64,000 nucleotides of DNA, from assembly GCF_005960665.1 (NCBI RefSeq), contig NZ_CP040676.1, forward strand, positions 2,011,001 through 2,075,000, given 5' to 3'. The translations under genes were made by a program, and so were the position numbers. Position 1 is the first letter of the stretch, and the number at the start of each line of letters is the position of its first letter. This DNA is from Exiguobacterium mexicanum (GTDB lineage: Bacteria > Bacillota > Bacilli > Exiguobacteriales > Exiguobacteriaceae). Positions 1-10,204 of the stretch are shown here, in pieces. The notes beneath the pieces are model-generated. The model did no database searches. It was not told the origin of the DNA and was given only the letters and a program-made list of their open reading frames with translations.

Positions 1-2075
1 GTGTCGTTGAACACTTGTTGAATCAATTCTGACAAGCTGTGGTTGCGAGCGAACGTGCGCCACGCTGATAACGCGTCGAGGACATCGCCACACTTCAGAC
101 CGAGATCGTCCTCATCATCCGCTTTCGCTTTGAGCGCCTCAAAAAACGACTCTTCCGACTCAAGGCGGATTTTCGCCAACTCTTGGTCGCTGAACCCGAA
201 CATCGGCGAGCGAAGCGCCCCGGCGAGCGGGATGTCTTGGAGCGGGTTGTCGATCAGTTTCAACACTGCGAGCATCATCCGAATTTCCGTCGCTTGGAAG
301 TATCCCCCGTCCGAATCGGTGTAGGCCGGAATGTTGTACTGTGTCAAAATATCCATCAACTGTTCGACCCGCTCTTTCTTTGAACGGACCAAGATGACGA
401 TGTCACGATATTCACACGACCGGAGCAAACCTGTCGCTTCATCGGTCACTTTGAACGGTTCCTCGCCCGAGACGAGCTCTAAAATCCGGGTCGCGATGGC
501 CCGGCCTTCGAGTTCTTGTTTCGACAAGTCGCGGCTCTCCCCGTTGACGAGAATGAGTTCAGGACTCGCCTCGAGCGCCTCATAATCACGCCCCGGGACG
601 AGACGCGCCGCCTCATCGTATTCGATTTCGCTCACTTCCTCGTCCATCAACCGGACGAACAAATCGTTAATGCCGTGAAGTACCTCGGCTCGGCTTCTGA
701 AGTTTTGGGACAAGTCGATCCGTTGTCCCGACCCATGCTGTTTGAAGCGCGTCGCCTTCTCGATGAACAAGCGTGGTTCGGCATGGCGGAACCGGTAAAT
801 CGACTGCTTGATATCGCCGACCATGAACAGATTTCCGACATGCTCGACTTCATTGCTGACAAGCCCGATGATCGTCTCTTGAATCTCGTTCGTGTCCTGA
901 TACTCATCGATCAATACTTCGGCGAAGCGTTGCTTGTAAAGCGAAGCGACCGAAGATGGTCCTCCCCCGTCTCGTAAAATGGAGAGCGCATAATGCTCGA
1001 GGTCGCTGAAGTCGACAAAAGCACGGTCCCGCTTCGCCTGTTCATAGGCGGCACCGAACGTCCGAACGGTCTTAACGAGCGTCTCGACGAGCGGACGTTG
1101 TGTCATCAACACGTCCAAATAATCTGCCCCACTCGTGCTCGCTTGGGCGATGGCTTCACTTAACTTCTTCTTCGCCTGATCGTATGCCGGCTTCAATACC
1201 GTGTGATAGACGTGATGTTCTTCTTTCTTTTGAACGGATTTCATCGTCCCGAACTTGACGGCGCGGGAAGCTGTCTCGAGCTCGCTCCACTTGAACGAGT
1301 CCGGATCGAGATTCGCAAATGGTAAAATCGCCTGTTGCACGTTCTCGGATTGCGCCTCATAACCGGCGAGCCGAAGTTCGATGGCGACGCGACGGAGCTG
1401 ACGCAATGCTTTTTCGATGTCTCCCCAAAGCAGGCGCCCGAATTCAATCAACAGTTGTTCCTCATCAGGATCCCCATCGAACTGATACAACGACACAAGT
1501 TCGTCCAAGTACGCTTCCGGGTCCGGTAGCGTCCGTGCATAGTGATAGAGACCGAGAATCAATTCCTCGATCTCACTGTCCCCGCGGTCCGACGTATAGG
1601 CGTCAATCAAAGCGAAGAAAGCTTGGTCTTGTTGACCGTACGCCTCCTCGAGCACATCTTCGAGCACATCGTCCTGCAAGAGCACCAAGTCCCGTTCCTC
1701 GGCGATTTTGAACGCCGGGTCGAGGTCGAGCAAATAATAATTCTCCCGAATCACTTCGAGACAGAACGAGTGAATCGTCGTGATGAGTGCCCGGTTGAGC
1801 ATTTGGCGTTGCTTTCGAATATATGCGTTCTCGGGATCATCACGGAGTGCCCCGTCGAGTGCTTTGGCGATTCGACGTTTCATCTCGGCCGCCGCCGCAT
1901 TCGTGAATGTGACCACGAGCATGCGGTCCGCCGTCAATTCGTCCGTCTCATCCAAGAGACGGCTCGCGAGCCGTTCCACGAGGACGGCCGTCTTGCCGGA
2001 ACCGGCTGCCGCCGAGACGAGCACGTGCGATCCTCTGGCATCGATGGCCGCTTGTTGGTCATTCGTCCACTTCAT
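1..2075 (-). CDS. addA: ATP-dependent helicase/nuclease subunit A (partial, 3' end outside window)
   Basis: Reading the minus strand from an ATG at 2075 gives an open frame of about 691 codons that leaves the window at base 1, so only the N-terminal half is present. It begins MKWTNDQQAAID and carries the UvrD-type Walker A (SAAAGSGKTA, residues 21-30) and a helicase motif II of the form IDEYQDTN near residue 390. AddA is the helicase-nuclease partner of AddB, processing double-strand breaks at Chi sites for RecA loading in Bacillales (family knowledge). Its start overlaps the 3' end of addB by 17 bases, so the two are probably translationally coupled. The C-terminal nuclease domain cannot be seen here. 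Confidence 0.96.
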   Translation of the reverse strand, partial: MKWTNDQQAAIDARGSHVLVSAAAGSGKTAVLVERLASRLLDETDELTADRMLVVTFTNAAAAEMKRRIAKALDGALRDDPENAYIRKQRQMLNRALITTIHSFCLEVIRENYYLLDLDPAFKIAEERDLVLLQDDVLEDVLEEAYGQQDQAFFALIDAYTSDRGDSEIEELILGLYHYARTLPDPEAYLDELVSLYQFDGDPDEEQLLIEFGRLLWGDIEKALRQLRRVAIELRLAGYEAQSENVQQAILPFANLDPDSFKWSELETASRAVKFGTMKSVQKKEEHHVYHTVLKPAYDQAKKKLSEAIAQASTSGADYLDVLMTQRPLVETLVKTVRTFGAAYEQAKRDRAFVDFSDLEHYALSILRDGGGPSSVASLYKQRFAEVLIDEYQDTNEIQETIIGLVSNEVEHVGNLFMVGDIKQSIYRFRHAEPRLFIEKATRFKQHGSGQRIDLSQNFRSRAEVLHGINDLFVRLMDEEVSEIEYDEAARLVPGRDYEALEASPELILVNGESRDLSKQELEGRAIATRILELVSGEEPFKVTDEATGLLRSCEYRDIVILVRSKKERVEQLMDILTQYNIPAYTDSDGGYFQATEIRMMLAVLKLIDNPLQDIPLAGALRSPMFGFSDQELAKIRLESEESFFEALKAKADDEDDLGLKCGDVLDALSAWRTFARNHSLSELIQQVFND

Positions 2076-5000
2076 CGACGTCACCTCCTAATCTTGACAA
2101 GACGTCATCTTTTTCTAATTTCTTCAATTGCCGTGGCTCATTAGACAGCGCCTCATCAAAGTGACAGACACTTTGGAACGGGCACGTCTGGCAGGGCCGG
2201 CGCTCTTTATATTCATATGGCTCGACTCCGATTTCACCGTCATACATCGCCTCGGCGCTCGCCTCCGCCAAATTAAGGGCATGGTCCATCAATTGCTCGA
2301 GCTGTGGCGGGGAGACGACTTTTTTCGTCGTATTCGCATCGATCGTCCCGTCTTTCTTGTACTTGACGGGGATGACGATTGATTTTTTCTGATCGAGTTT
2401 CGCCGTCCGGTCCATCGCCTCTAAAATGGCAGGATCGTCGACGAGCAATCCTTGCATCTGATACGACTCGAGCACCTTCCGCTCGGTGTCCGTGTCCGTC
2501 TCGCCCGGTGCGACGAGCGGCCGGTGGACGTGGAAATAAAGCGCCGCTGCTGGGGCGACATTCTCTTGCGTCCACGCGTTCGCCTGCTCGATCAGCACTT
2601 TCAAGTAGATGAGCATCTGCATGGCGAGCCCGTAATAGATTTCGGCGAAGTCGATTTCTCGTTTGCTCGACTTATAGTCGACGATCCGGACGTAGAGCTG
2701 ATCATGGACCGAGGCCGTGTCAACGCGGTCGATGCGACCGACAAGTTCACACGTCGCCCCGTTACTGAGCGTGAACGACACGGGCGGGAAATTGCCGCTG
2801 CCGAAGGCGAGTTCGAAAGCGACGGGGTCGAATCCGTCCCGTTTCGATTGCTCGATCAATACTTCCGCCGTCTTGCTGACGACATCGGTCAATTTCTTCT
2901 TCAAATAGCCATACCGGTTCGAACTCATCAAAATCGCATTTTGAATTTCCGGCGTGACGAGTTCGACGGCCGCCTCGGCGAGTGACGAACACTCGTCGCG
3001 GCTCACATCCCGCCATTCTTTCCCGTCCATTTTCACGGTCTGGGACATATGCTCGATCGTGCGATGGTACAAGTTTCCGATATCTGGCGCTTCTAACCGA
3101 TACAGGCGACGTTCTTTCAAACGGAGCCCATAGCTCGCAAAGTGACGGAACGGACAAGCTTGGAACGTCTCGAGCCGTGAGACGCTCGCTCGAATCGAGT
3201 TTGTATAAAGTGACTTGGCGACATCTTCCGGCAACGGTTGTGGCACGTTTTGATAGAAGAGTGCACTCGTCAATAAGCGAATCCGTTCGCGGCCTTCCGG
3301 ATGTTTCAACAGTTCGTTGTACACCGTGAACCACGTATCTTGAATCGGATAATGCCGGCTGAGTCGTTGCAGTTCGAGCGCTGTCACCGCTGCCGTTTGA
3401 TTCACGTTCGTGATAAAAGATAACTGGTCGCTCGGGCGATGTTCCCCGGCTTCCGCGAAATGGGTCGTCACGACTTTCCCGCCACTGAGGCGGGCTTTTA
3501 GGTCAGCGATAAAACTCGCCGGTTGAATCGCCTTGCCGGCCCGGTCGACGAGGGCATAGCTGACGAACACACGATGGCTCGGTGCCGTGAGCGCCTTGTA
3601 TAAATAGTACGTCTCGTCATCAAATAAATGCTCGGTCGCTTTCCCGGCCCGAACGCCGTTGTCATGCATGAAATCAAGGTCCTGGTCGGTCAACAGTTTC
3701 GACTGGGTCGCTACGAGCGGGATTTGATCTTCGTTTGCCCCGAGTAAGAAGACGACCTTTTTATCAATCAAGCGGCCCCGGACGTAATCAGTGACCGTCA
3801 ATTGGTCCAGAGATGGCGGGACGAGCGCGTAGCGCAAACTGTCAAGCCCGGTATCCATCATCTGCAGGAACAGTTCGGTCGAGAGCGTCTCATCTGGCGC
3901 CGCCGCTTCCAACTGCTCGAGCAAGTGCAACACGGCATCCCACACTTGGGTATGTTCTCTCGCTTCGAGCAATCTTGATTCCTCGAGCGCCTCCTCGCGC
4001 CAATAGGCGAGACAAGACGCCACATCAACCCGTTCTAAAAAGGCATAGATGGCGTGCGTGTAAGCTTGCATCGTCTTCGCCGCTTTTAAATCGGCCAACA
4101 GCGGGTCGAACGTGTCAACGACGGTTTGGCGGTAACGATTGAGTGCCGTCTCCAAGTCAAGTTCTTCCCCGGTCAGCCGCGCCTCTTCTTCGGCTCGGCG
4201 TCGCAAATACCAATCCTCGTGCCAGTGATAGTGTTTGATCCCGCGCTCGATGACGAACGCCTCGAGTCGGTCGACCGACGTGCGTCGATGCTCCGCATCG
4301 AGCAAAATCAGTTCGGTTTTGAGCGCCCGAAACACCGGTTCTTCCCGGTAGCCGCGCATCGCGACCTCAATCGTCGCCTTCAGTAATTCGACGACGGGAT
4401 GATCGAGCATCGGTTGCCGCTCATCGAGGAAGAACGGCAACTGCATTTTTCGGAGCGCTTGTGTCGCCAAGTCGCCGTACTCCTCAAGCGAGCGTGACAC
4501 GAAAGCGATATCGCGATAGCGGAATCCTTCCTCCCGGACGAGCCGCACGACCTCACGGACGGCTGCCTCGACTTCTACCGACCGGTCGACGGCCGCGTTC
4601 AACACCACGTTCGAATCAGGACGCGTGTATGGAGCTGCCGTCACTTGCCCGAACGTCGCCTCGAGATAGGCCAGGCTCGGATGTTGGAAGCGCGGAGATC
4701 CTGTATGAGGGTGGTCGTTTGACGAGAGACCGCGCTCGGCCAACAGCTCTTTGAAACGCATGAGTGTCCGTTGCGTCGGTCCGAACGACGGATGAGGCCG
4801 ATAGAGCGAATCCGGGTCAATCGTCAACAGCACGTCGAGCGGCGCCTTCTCCGCTAAAGCGACGAGCACGGCTAGCTCCTGTTCCGAAAATTCATTGAAC
4901 CCATCGACATAAAACTGCGTCCCGGTCAAATCGATGTCCGGCAACAGTTGTAGCAACACGTTGAAATAGTCTTCCGCGTGGAGCGATTTCCCTTCCGTCA

Positions 5001-5499
5001 TCATCAAGAAACCCTCGTAAAGAATCGACAAATCTTGGAGTTTGAGGGACCGATGTTGGTCTTGCTCGCTTAAGCGGAGCAACTGCTCGGGATCGACGAG
5101 GCCGCGCTTGAGGAGCGTGATCAACTGGTTCAGTTCCTCGTAAAAGCCGAACTGGTTCATCGTCCGGCGGAACAACGTCAATCGTTCCTCGTTCATCTCG
5201 ACGACGCGGCGCAACAGCAAGTGCGTCCCTGTCTGATCTAAAAACTGTTCGGTCGCGACGCCCCGGTCGCGCATCATCAAAAAGGCGAGTCGACGCATTG
5301 ATAAGACTTGAATCCGGGTCGACCCGTTCAAGCCGTCCGTCATCGCCATCTTCCGTTCCATCTCAAACGACATTTGGTCTGGGACGAGCATATAGATGGT
5401 CGGTCCGCTCGGATCACGCTTCAGCTCTTCGATGACATGTTTCGTCATCCATTCGCTTTTTCCGCTCCCGGAACGCCCGACATGAAAAGTGACCGTCAT
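2059..5499 (-). CDS. addB: ATP-dependent helicase/deoxyribonuclease subunit B
   Basis: The 1146-residue product begins MTVTFHVGRSGSGKSEWM, with the divergent Walker A that AddB uses for ATP binding. One cysteine lies near residue 790 (FQACPFRHF). Three more lie at about 1103, 1106 and 1112 (PCQTCPFQSVC). This spacing is the 4Fe-4S staple of the AddB nuclease domain. AddB recognises Chi and degrades the 5' strand during break repair, complexed with AddA. Length matches the family (about 1160 residues). It is the first gene of the addBA operon, and addA follows with a 17-base overlap. Its start faces the divergent globin gene across about 160 bases. I saw no LexA box in that gap. Confidence 0.97.
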   Translation of the reverse strand: MTVTFHVGRSGSGKSEWMTKHVIEELKRDPSGPTIYMLVPDQMSFEMERKMAMTDGLNGSTRIQVLSMRRLAFLMMRDRGVATEQFLDQTGTHLLLRRVVEMNEERLTLFRRTMNQFGFYEELNQLITLLKRGLVDPEQLLRLSEQDQHRSLKLQDLSILYEGFLMMTEGKSLHAEDYFNVLLQLLPDIDLTGTQFYVDGFNEFSEQELAVLVALAEKAPLDVLLTIDPDSLYRPHPSFGPTQRTLMRFKELLAERGLSSNDHPHTGSPRFQHPSLAYLEATFGQVTAAPYTRPDSNVVLNAAVDRSVEVEAAVREVVRLVREEGFRYRDIAFVSRSLEEYGDLATQALRKMQLPFFLDERQPMLDHPVVELLKATIEVAMRGYREEPVFRALKTELILLDAEHRRTSVDRLEAFVIERGIKHYHWHEDWYLRRRAEEEARLTGEELDLETALNRYRQTVVDTFDPLLADLKAAKTMQAYTHAIYAFLERVDVASCLAYWREEALEESRLLEAREHTQVWDAVLHLLEQLEAAAPDETLSTELFLQMMDTGLDSLRYALVPPSLDQLTVTDYVRGRLIDKKVVFLLGANEDQIPLVATQSKLLTDQDLDFMHDNGVRAGKATEHLFDDETYYLYKALTAPSHRVFVSYALVDRAGKAIQPASFIADLKARLSGGKVVTTHFAEAGEHRPSDQLSFITNVNQTAAVTALELQRLSRHYPIQDTWFTVYNELLKHPEGRERIRLLTSALFYQNVPQPLPEDVAKSLYTNSIRASVSRLETFQACPFRHFASYGLRLKERRLYRLEAPDIGNLYHRTIEHMSQTVKMDGKEWRDVSRDECSSLAEAAVELVTPEIQNAILMSSNRYGYLKKKLTDVVSKTAEVLIEQSKRDGFDPVAFELAFGSGNFPPVSFTLSNGATCELVGRIDRVDTASVHDQLYVRIVDYKSSKREIDFAEIYYGLAMQMLIYLKVLIEQANAWTQENVAPAAALYFHVHRPLVAPGETDTDTERKVLESYQMQGLLVDDPAILEAMDRTAKLDQKKSIVIPVKYKKDGTIDANTTKKVVSPPQLEQLMDHALNLAEASAEAMYDGEIGVEPYEYKERRPCQTCPFQSVCHFDEALSNEPRQLKKLEKDDVLSRLGGDVDEVDE

Positions 5500-5657
5500 T
5501 TAGGCGAACACCCCTTCCCTTTTTTCTTTATTATGACCCATTCGACCTCGTTTGTAGAGGGAAATCCTTCAACAGCCCGGGAAGAAAATTGACCAGCCCG
5601 CTTCAGTCCCCTTTTCCGCAAAAATCGATTAGACTGAACGTATGAGGGGGAAAGAAG

Positions 5658-6038
5658 ATGAGTGCATATGAACAATTTGGAGGCGAACGTGGCGTTCAGC
5701 AACTCGTGGACGCTTTTTACGACCTCGTTTACGCCGATCCGATCTTATTGCCGTTGTTCCCGGACGACAAAGACCGGGTCAAAGCGCATCAGTTTGAGTT
5801 TTTAACACAACTGCTCGGGGGACCGAAACTGTATACAGAACGTCGCGGTGGCGGCAACTTGGCGATGATCCATCGCGACCACCCGATCTCGGAAACGCAC
5901 GCCGGCCACTGGCTCGGCTGCATGGAGCAAGCGCTCAAAACAGTCGATGCCCCCGAATCGGTCAAGCAACAACTGTTCCATCGTTTGATCATGTCATCCT
6001 CGAACGTCGTCCGCGTCTGCTCCCACCATTTTGAGTAG
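5658..6038 (+). CDS. Truncated haemoglobin, group II-like (YjbI family)
   Basis: 126 residues, the usual size for a 2-over-2 globin. It has the group II landmarks: an early LFPDD, the TQLLGGPKLY segment, and a proximal-histidine region with two candidates (MIHRDHPI), followed by HAGHWLGCMEQAL. These bacterial globins bind haem and are linked to oxygen, NO or peroxide chemistry; YjbI in B. subtilis is also tied to the thiol-redox protein YjbH (family knowledge). The ATG at 5658 follows GAGGGGG at good spacing. In B. subtilis yjbI is next to yjbH; here it stands between addB and an acidic protein, so its partner is not evident. Confidence 0.9.
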   Translation: MSAYEQFGGERGVQQLVDAFYDLVYADPILLPLFPDDKDRVKAHQFEFLTQLLGGPKLYTERRGGGNLAMIHRDHPISETHAGHWLGCMEQALKTVDAPESVKQQLFHRLIMSSSNVVRVCSHHFE

Positions 6039-6093
6039 TCAGCCTTTCGAAAAGCGGGTATGATAAGAAAGTAAGTAAAGGAGGTCGTTTTTC

Positions 6094-6450
6094 ATGACAG
6101 AAGAAGAAAAAAAAGAGGCCGTTTCCTCTGAAGAACAAACGGAAGAAGTAGAACCGACGGCAGTCCTCGCCGACGCCCTCGCAGAGGATGAAGAGGAAGA
6201 AGACCAACCCGAAGAAAAGAACATGGACCATATTAAAGGCGTGTTCAACTATCCACATGAGAATGGACGAGAGTACCGCGTCGTCTTCTATAACGATCGC
6301 AAAAACCTCGTGTTCCGTGAACTCGGGAACGGGAAAGTCGAATTCGTCGGCCGTTTCACAGACGAGTCGTATGACCAAGAGAACGAAGCAGAGATGCGTG
6401 AACTCGGCGAGCAACAGCTCGAACGGATTCTCGCAGATCGCCTCAAATAA
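6094..6450 (+). CDS. Acidic protein of unknown function
   Basis: 118 residues. The first 45 or so are almost all Glu/Asp with Ala, Val and Thr, which looks like a disordered acidic tail. The rest is a compact segment starting near MDHIKGVFNYP with GREYRVVFYNDRKN and a helical end ELGEQQLERILADRL. There is no signal peptide or membrane helix. I do not recognise a named family. The charged N-terminus and small beta-rich body suggest a soluble cytoplasmic protein. Translation starts at ATG 6094 behind AGGAGG. A strong palindromic terminator follows the stop at once, shared with the convergent gene on the other strand. Confidence 0.75.
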   Translation: MTEEEKKEAVSSEEQTEEVEPTAVLADALAEDEEEEDQPEEKNMDHIKGVFNYPHENGREYRVVFYNDRKNLVFRELGNGKVEFVGRFTDESYDQENEAEMRELGEQQLERILADRLK

Positions 6451-6477
6451 AAAAATCGCCCGCGGGCGATTTTTTTA
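6449..6477. terminator. Bidirectional rho-independent terminator
   Basis: A perfect GC-rich palindrome (ATCGCCCGCGGGCGAT, 6455-6470) is flanked by A runs on the left and T runs on the right. It overlaps the ends of the two convergent genes at 6450 and 6475. Confidence 0.9.
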
Positions 6478-6891
6478 TTTGTGCTTGTTTTTGTTTTGTT
6501 TTTTCTTACGAAGCGCGTAAATTGCACCCGCAAGTCCTCCGGCGACAGCAATCCCGGCCATGACCGGCACGAGCACTTTTTTCGTCGGAATCATCTCTTT
6601 CACCCGTTCATACGGTGTCGGCACCGACAGTTCGAGTTGAACCGCCGACTCGCCGTGACCGTGCGCACGCGCCTGACGAGCCGCATCGGTAATGACGACA
6701 CGTCCCGTCGTATAACGACGAACACCGTGTTCATCGGTGTACGGGCGACGGACACGTTTGACGCCACGCACGGTGCGCCCACGAGCCGCATCGGGTCGGA
6801 CTATCCGTTCACTCGTCCACGAGCGACCCCCTGTCGCGCTATAAGCAGGGCGCATCTTGCGCCGATTGATCCATGTGTACGAATCATTCAT
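6475..6891 (-). CDS. Basic protein with C-terminal membrane anchor, unknown function
   Basis: About 138 residues from the ATG at 6891, which has GGAGGG seven bases upstream. An in-frame start farther out at 6945 has no ribosome site, so I prefer 6891. The N-terminal part is rich in Arg, Ser and Tyr. Near the C-terminus is one hydrophobic helix (VLVPVMAGIAVAGGLAGAIYAL), followed by a very basic tail ending KKKQNKNKHK. This is the layout of a tail-anchored or type II protein with the tail inside the cell. No family is recognised. It is convergent with the acidic protein and shares its terminator. Confidence 0.65.
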   Translation of the reverse strand: MNDSYTWINRRKMRPAYSATGGRSWTSERIVRPDAARGRTVRGVKRVRRPYTDEHGVRRYTTGRVVITDAARQARAHGHGESAVQLELSVPTPYERVKEMIPTKKVLVPVMAGIAVAGGLAGAIYALRKKKQNKNKHK

Positions 6892-6985
6892 GTCTATTCC
6901 CTCCAATATACTGAAGTACCTTTTCTTATTATACCCATACAACATCTGGGGGAAACATGAGTTGTCGTGAACGTTCGTTCACAAA

Positions 6986-7021
6986 AACAGAGGATGGCCC
7001 GGTTCGGACCACCCTCTGTTT
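6986..7021 (-). terminator. Terminator of the RND exporter gene
   Basis: The arms AACAGAGGATGG and CCACCCTCTGTT (one bulged base) form a hairpin just downstream of the exporter stop codon at 7028, with T residues after it on the minus strand. Confidence 0.8.
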
Positions 7022-7027
7022 GCCACA

Positions 7028-10000
7028 TTACTCCGTGAACGGCTTATCTCGATGGCGACGTTTCGCCAAAATCAAGTAGTAAGCTGGAACGAGCACGAGC
7101 GTCAATACGGTCGAGAAGAGAATTCCTGACACGATTCCGATAGCAAGCGGTCGGAACAGTGGGTCTTCTCCAAGCGCGACCGGCAAGAGTGCCACAACAG
7201 CGGTCAACGCCGTCAACAGAATCGGACGAATCCGGGCGCGTCCCGCCTCATAGACGGCGGTCGTGACGGCCATGCCGTCGCGAATTCCTTGCTCGATGAA
7301 CTCGAACAAGACGACTGCGTTCCGAACGACGATCCCGGCTAGTGAGACGATCCCCATCGAGGCCATGAAACTAAATGGTGTCTGGGTGACGAACAGTCCG
7401 ACCACAGCACCGGCAATCGCCAAGTAAATCGTGAACAAGACGAGGAGCGGAAGTGACAGTGAATTGAACTGGAACGCGATGATCAAGAAGATCAAGAACA
7501 AGACGACGACGAACAACGTAGCAAGTTCAAGGAAGAACTCGTTCTGTGTGTCGCTCGCGCCAGATTGGTCAAACGCGATTCCTTCATCGGTCAATGACGC
7601 CTCGGCGTCAGCAAGCACGCGGTCGACGTCTTGTTTGAACGCCTCTTCGTCCATGCCTTCGCTCGCATAAATTTGGAGCGTCACGATCCGTTCCCCGTTC
7701 TCACGCGGAATCTGTTGAATCTGTTCTGTCGTCGTCTCAGTGACGAACGTACTGAGCGGTGCGACCGGAGGACCTGCCTCCGTCTGAACTGGGACGAGGA
7801 TATCGTCTAAGGCGAGCGCCTCACGGTTCGCTTCCGCATCGACGACGATTTTCACATCGCGTTGTTCGACTCCGTCATCAAACGTGCCGATCGGGATGCC
7901 GTCCGTGACGAGGCGAATCTGGTCACTGATTGATTTCGCGGTCACACCAGCGGCCGCCATCGCGTCACGATCAAGTTCATACGTGAGCGTCTGGAACGGC
8001 TCTTTAATGTTGTCGAGCACGAGTGCACCGTCGATGGCTTCAAGGTTCGCTTTCACGGTATCCCGGGCCGTGACGAGTTGCTCGATCGTTTCACCGCGCA
8101 TCGTGAACTCGACTGGTGCCGAAGTCGGCGGCCCTTGTTGCTGCGTATCCAAGAAGATTTCAGCATCCGGGTTGTTTTCCCGGATTTGTGTCGTATATTC
8201 GTCGATCAATTGAATCGCGTCAATCGTCTCGTTGTCGACACGAACGACGATTTGACCCGTGTTTTCACCGGTCTGATCGAGCCCTCCCGTGAAGAGGCTC
8301 GGTAGGCCGCCACCCGCAAAGACAGATGTCTCGACGACACCATCAATACTTTGGAACTCTTCCTCGATCGCTCGAAGTCTCTGTTCCGTCTCCTCAAGGT
8401 CGGTTTGGACCGGCAAGGTGACACTCGTCACGACTTCTGGCCGGTTCGCAGCCGGGAAGAATTCGAACGGCGTCAACAAGATCAAGCCGTACAATGCGGT
8501 CGTGATGACGAAACCGACGAGACCGAACGTCCATGGACGCTTCGCGACTTTGGGTAATAACGTATCTGCATAGAAATTACTGAGCCGGTTCAGTGGCCCA
8601 CCTAACCAACCCGGCTCGCGTTTCGATACTTTCACTTGCTTCCGATTCAACCAGTACTGGGCGATCGGCACGAGCGTCAAACTGATGAGCATCGAAGCGA
8701 GCACCGACAAGGCCAAGACGGTCGGCAAGGCACGGATAAAGTTCCCGTTCGCTCCCGAGAGGAGTGTCAATGGCAAGAAGGCGAAGACGACGGCGAGCGT
8801 CGATGTGACGATCGAGCCCCACACTTCTTTCGTCCCGCGTACGGCACCGCCCATCGCCGTGTCACCTTTTCGGTAACGGCGCAGGATATTGTCATTGACG
8901 ACGATGGCGTCATCGACGAGGATCCCGAGCGCAATGATGGCCCCGATGATTGAGATTTGGTTCAAGTCGACTCCGGTGAAACGAAGTGGAATCAACGCGA
9001 GCAAGAACGACAATGGAATCGCTAAGCTGACAATCAGCGAGCCTGAGAACGTGAGCCCAATCGTCGTGACGACGATGACCGCAATCATGGCAATGATGAA
9101 TTCACGAGTGAGGGATGAGAAAATATCATCGACCGCTTTGGCCTGCTCGTAATATGGAACAAGTTCGACACCATTCACGTCCCCGACTTCATCCGCAACG
9201 ACTTCGTCGACGCGTTCTTGAAGAGTCGGGATATCTTGACCCGATTCAATCGTGACCGTCAAGGAAACGGCAGGTTGTCCGTCGAGTGAAACGAGGTCCG
9301 TGACCGCTTTCTCCGTCTCTTCGACCGTGCCGACGTCTTCAAGCAGGACAGGCGTCCCATCCATTGAGCCGACGACGACTTGGCCCATGTCATTGACGTT
9401 CGTCAAACTATCGATCGCCAATTGGTAAATCCCATCTTCAGTCGACTGGCGACCGAGCGGGGTCGTCTTATATTCTTCATTGATCGCCGTCAAGACGTCC
9501 GGAAAAGCAAGTTGACGCTCCCCGAGTTCCGCCGAGTCGAGCGAGACGACGAATTCCGTTTCCGGTAGTCCTTTGATCGTCACACTGGTAACCCCATCTG
9601 TCCGCAACAGACGTTCCTCCAACCGCTCGATATCTTCACGCACTGTCTGGAGTGTTTGGCGATCATCTGCCGTCAACAAGTAAGAAGCGACCGGCAACTG
9701 CCCGATCGAGTCATTGACGGTCGGGGCCAGCGCATTTTCTGGCAAGCGAGGCGCAGCGTCTGAGATCGCTTGGCGTACATTCGACTGCAGCTCACTTCGA
9801 TCGAAGCCGTCTTCATACTCGACGGTGATATTCGAGAACTCGGATGCGGATAATGATGACACATTCTCGATACCATCGAGTCCTCTCAATTCAGTCTCCA
9901 AAATATTCGTAACGTTCCGTTCGACCGTCTCTGCGGTCGCGCCCGGATATGGCGTTTGAATCAAGATGATATTGACACTCGTCTCTGGAATTTCACGCTT

Positions 10001-10096
10001 CGGAAGTTGGAAGAACGTGAGCACTCCAACGACGACTGCGACGAGCAAAAACACGATGACCAGTTTTCCTCGTTCAATCATTTTTTGAAAAAACAT
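7028..10096 (-). CDS. swrC: RND-family multidrug/lipopeptide exporter, SwrC (YerP)-like
   Basis: 1022 residues, the normal size for a HAE1-type RND pump. A first membrane helix at residues 12-31 is followed by the hallmark porter-domain opening (PKREIPETSVNI, PYPGATAETVE). A cluster of helices with the RND motif GILVDDAIVVNDN lies in the middle. A second periplasm-like loop and helix cluster give the internal duplication. In Gram-positive bacteria such pumps work without an outer-membrane partner; SwrC of B. subtilis exports surfactin and other amphiphiles (family knowledge). The substrate here is unknown. The gene is a single-gene unit with its own terminator and a GAGGGG site before ATG 10096. 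Confidence 0.88.
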   Translation of the reverse strand: MFFQKMIERGKLVIVFLLVAVVVGVLTFFQLPKREIPETSVNIILIQTPYPGATAETVERNVTNILETELRGLDGIENVSSLSASEFSNITVEYEDGFDRSELQSNVRQAISDAAPRLPENALAPTVNDSIGQLPVASYLLTADDRQTLQTVREDIERLEERLLRTDGVTSVTIKGLPETEFVVSLDSAELGERQLAFPDVLTAINEEYKTTPLGRQSTEDGIYQLAIDSLTNVNDMGQVVVGSMDGTPVLLEDVGTVEETEKAVTDLVSLDGQPAVSLTVTIESGQDIPTLQERVDEVVADEVGDVNGVELVPYYEQAKAVDDIFSSLTREFIIAMIAVIVVTTIGLTFSGSLIVSLAIPLSFLLALIPLRFTGVDLNQISIIGAIIALGILVDDAIVVNDNILRRYRKGDTAMGGAVRGTKEVWGSIVTSTLAVVFAFLPLTLLSGANGNFIRALPTVLALSVLASMLISLTLVPIAQYWLNRKQVKVSKREPGWLGGPLNRLSNFYADTLLPKVAKRPWTFGLVGFVITTALYGLILLTPFEFFPAANRPEVVTSVTLPVQTDLEETEQRLRAIEEEFQSIDGVVETSVFAGGGLPSLFTGGLDQTGENTGQIVVRVDNETIDAIQLIDEYTTQIRENNPDAEIFLDTQQQGPPTSAPVEFTMRGETIEQLVTARDTVKANLEAIDGALVLDNIKEPFQTLTYELDRDAMAAAGVTAKSISDQIRLVTDGIPIGTFDDGVEQRDVKIVVDAEANREALALDDILVPVQTEAGPPVAPLSTFVTETTTEQIQQIPRENGERIVTLQIYASEGMDEEAFKQDVDRVLADAEASLTDEGIAFDQSGASDTQNEFFLELATLFVVVLFLIFLIIAFQFNSLSLPLLVLFTIYLAIAGAVVGLFVTQTPFSFMASMGIVSLAGIVVRNAVVLFEFIEQGIRDGMAVTTAVYEAGRARIRPILLTALTAVVALLPVALGEDPLFRPLAIGIVSGILFSTVLTLVLVPAYYLILAKRRHRDKPFTE

Positions 10097-10204
10097 GTTG
10101 ACCCCTCACTTTCAGATAATGTGCAAATACACATATGAACTATTCTTCTTTATCATAGAGGGGTTCACCATTCATTTCAATCTTTAAACACAGTTGAATG
10201 TGCT

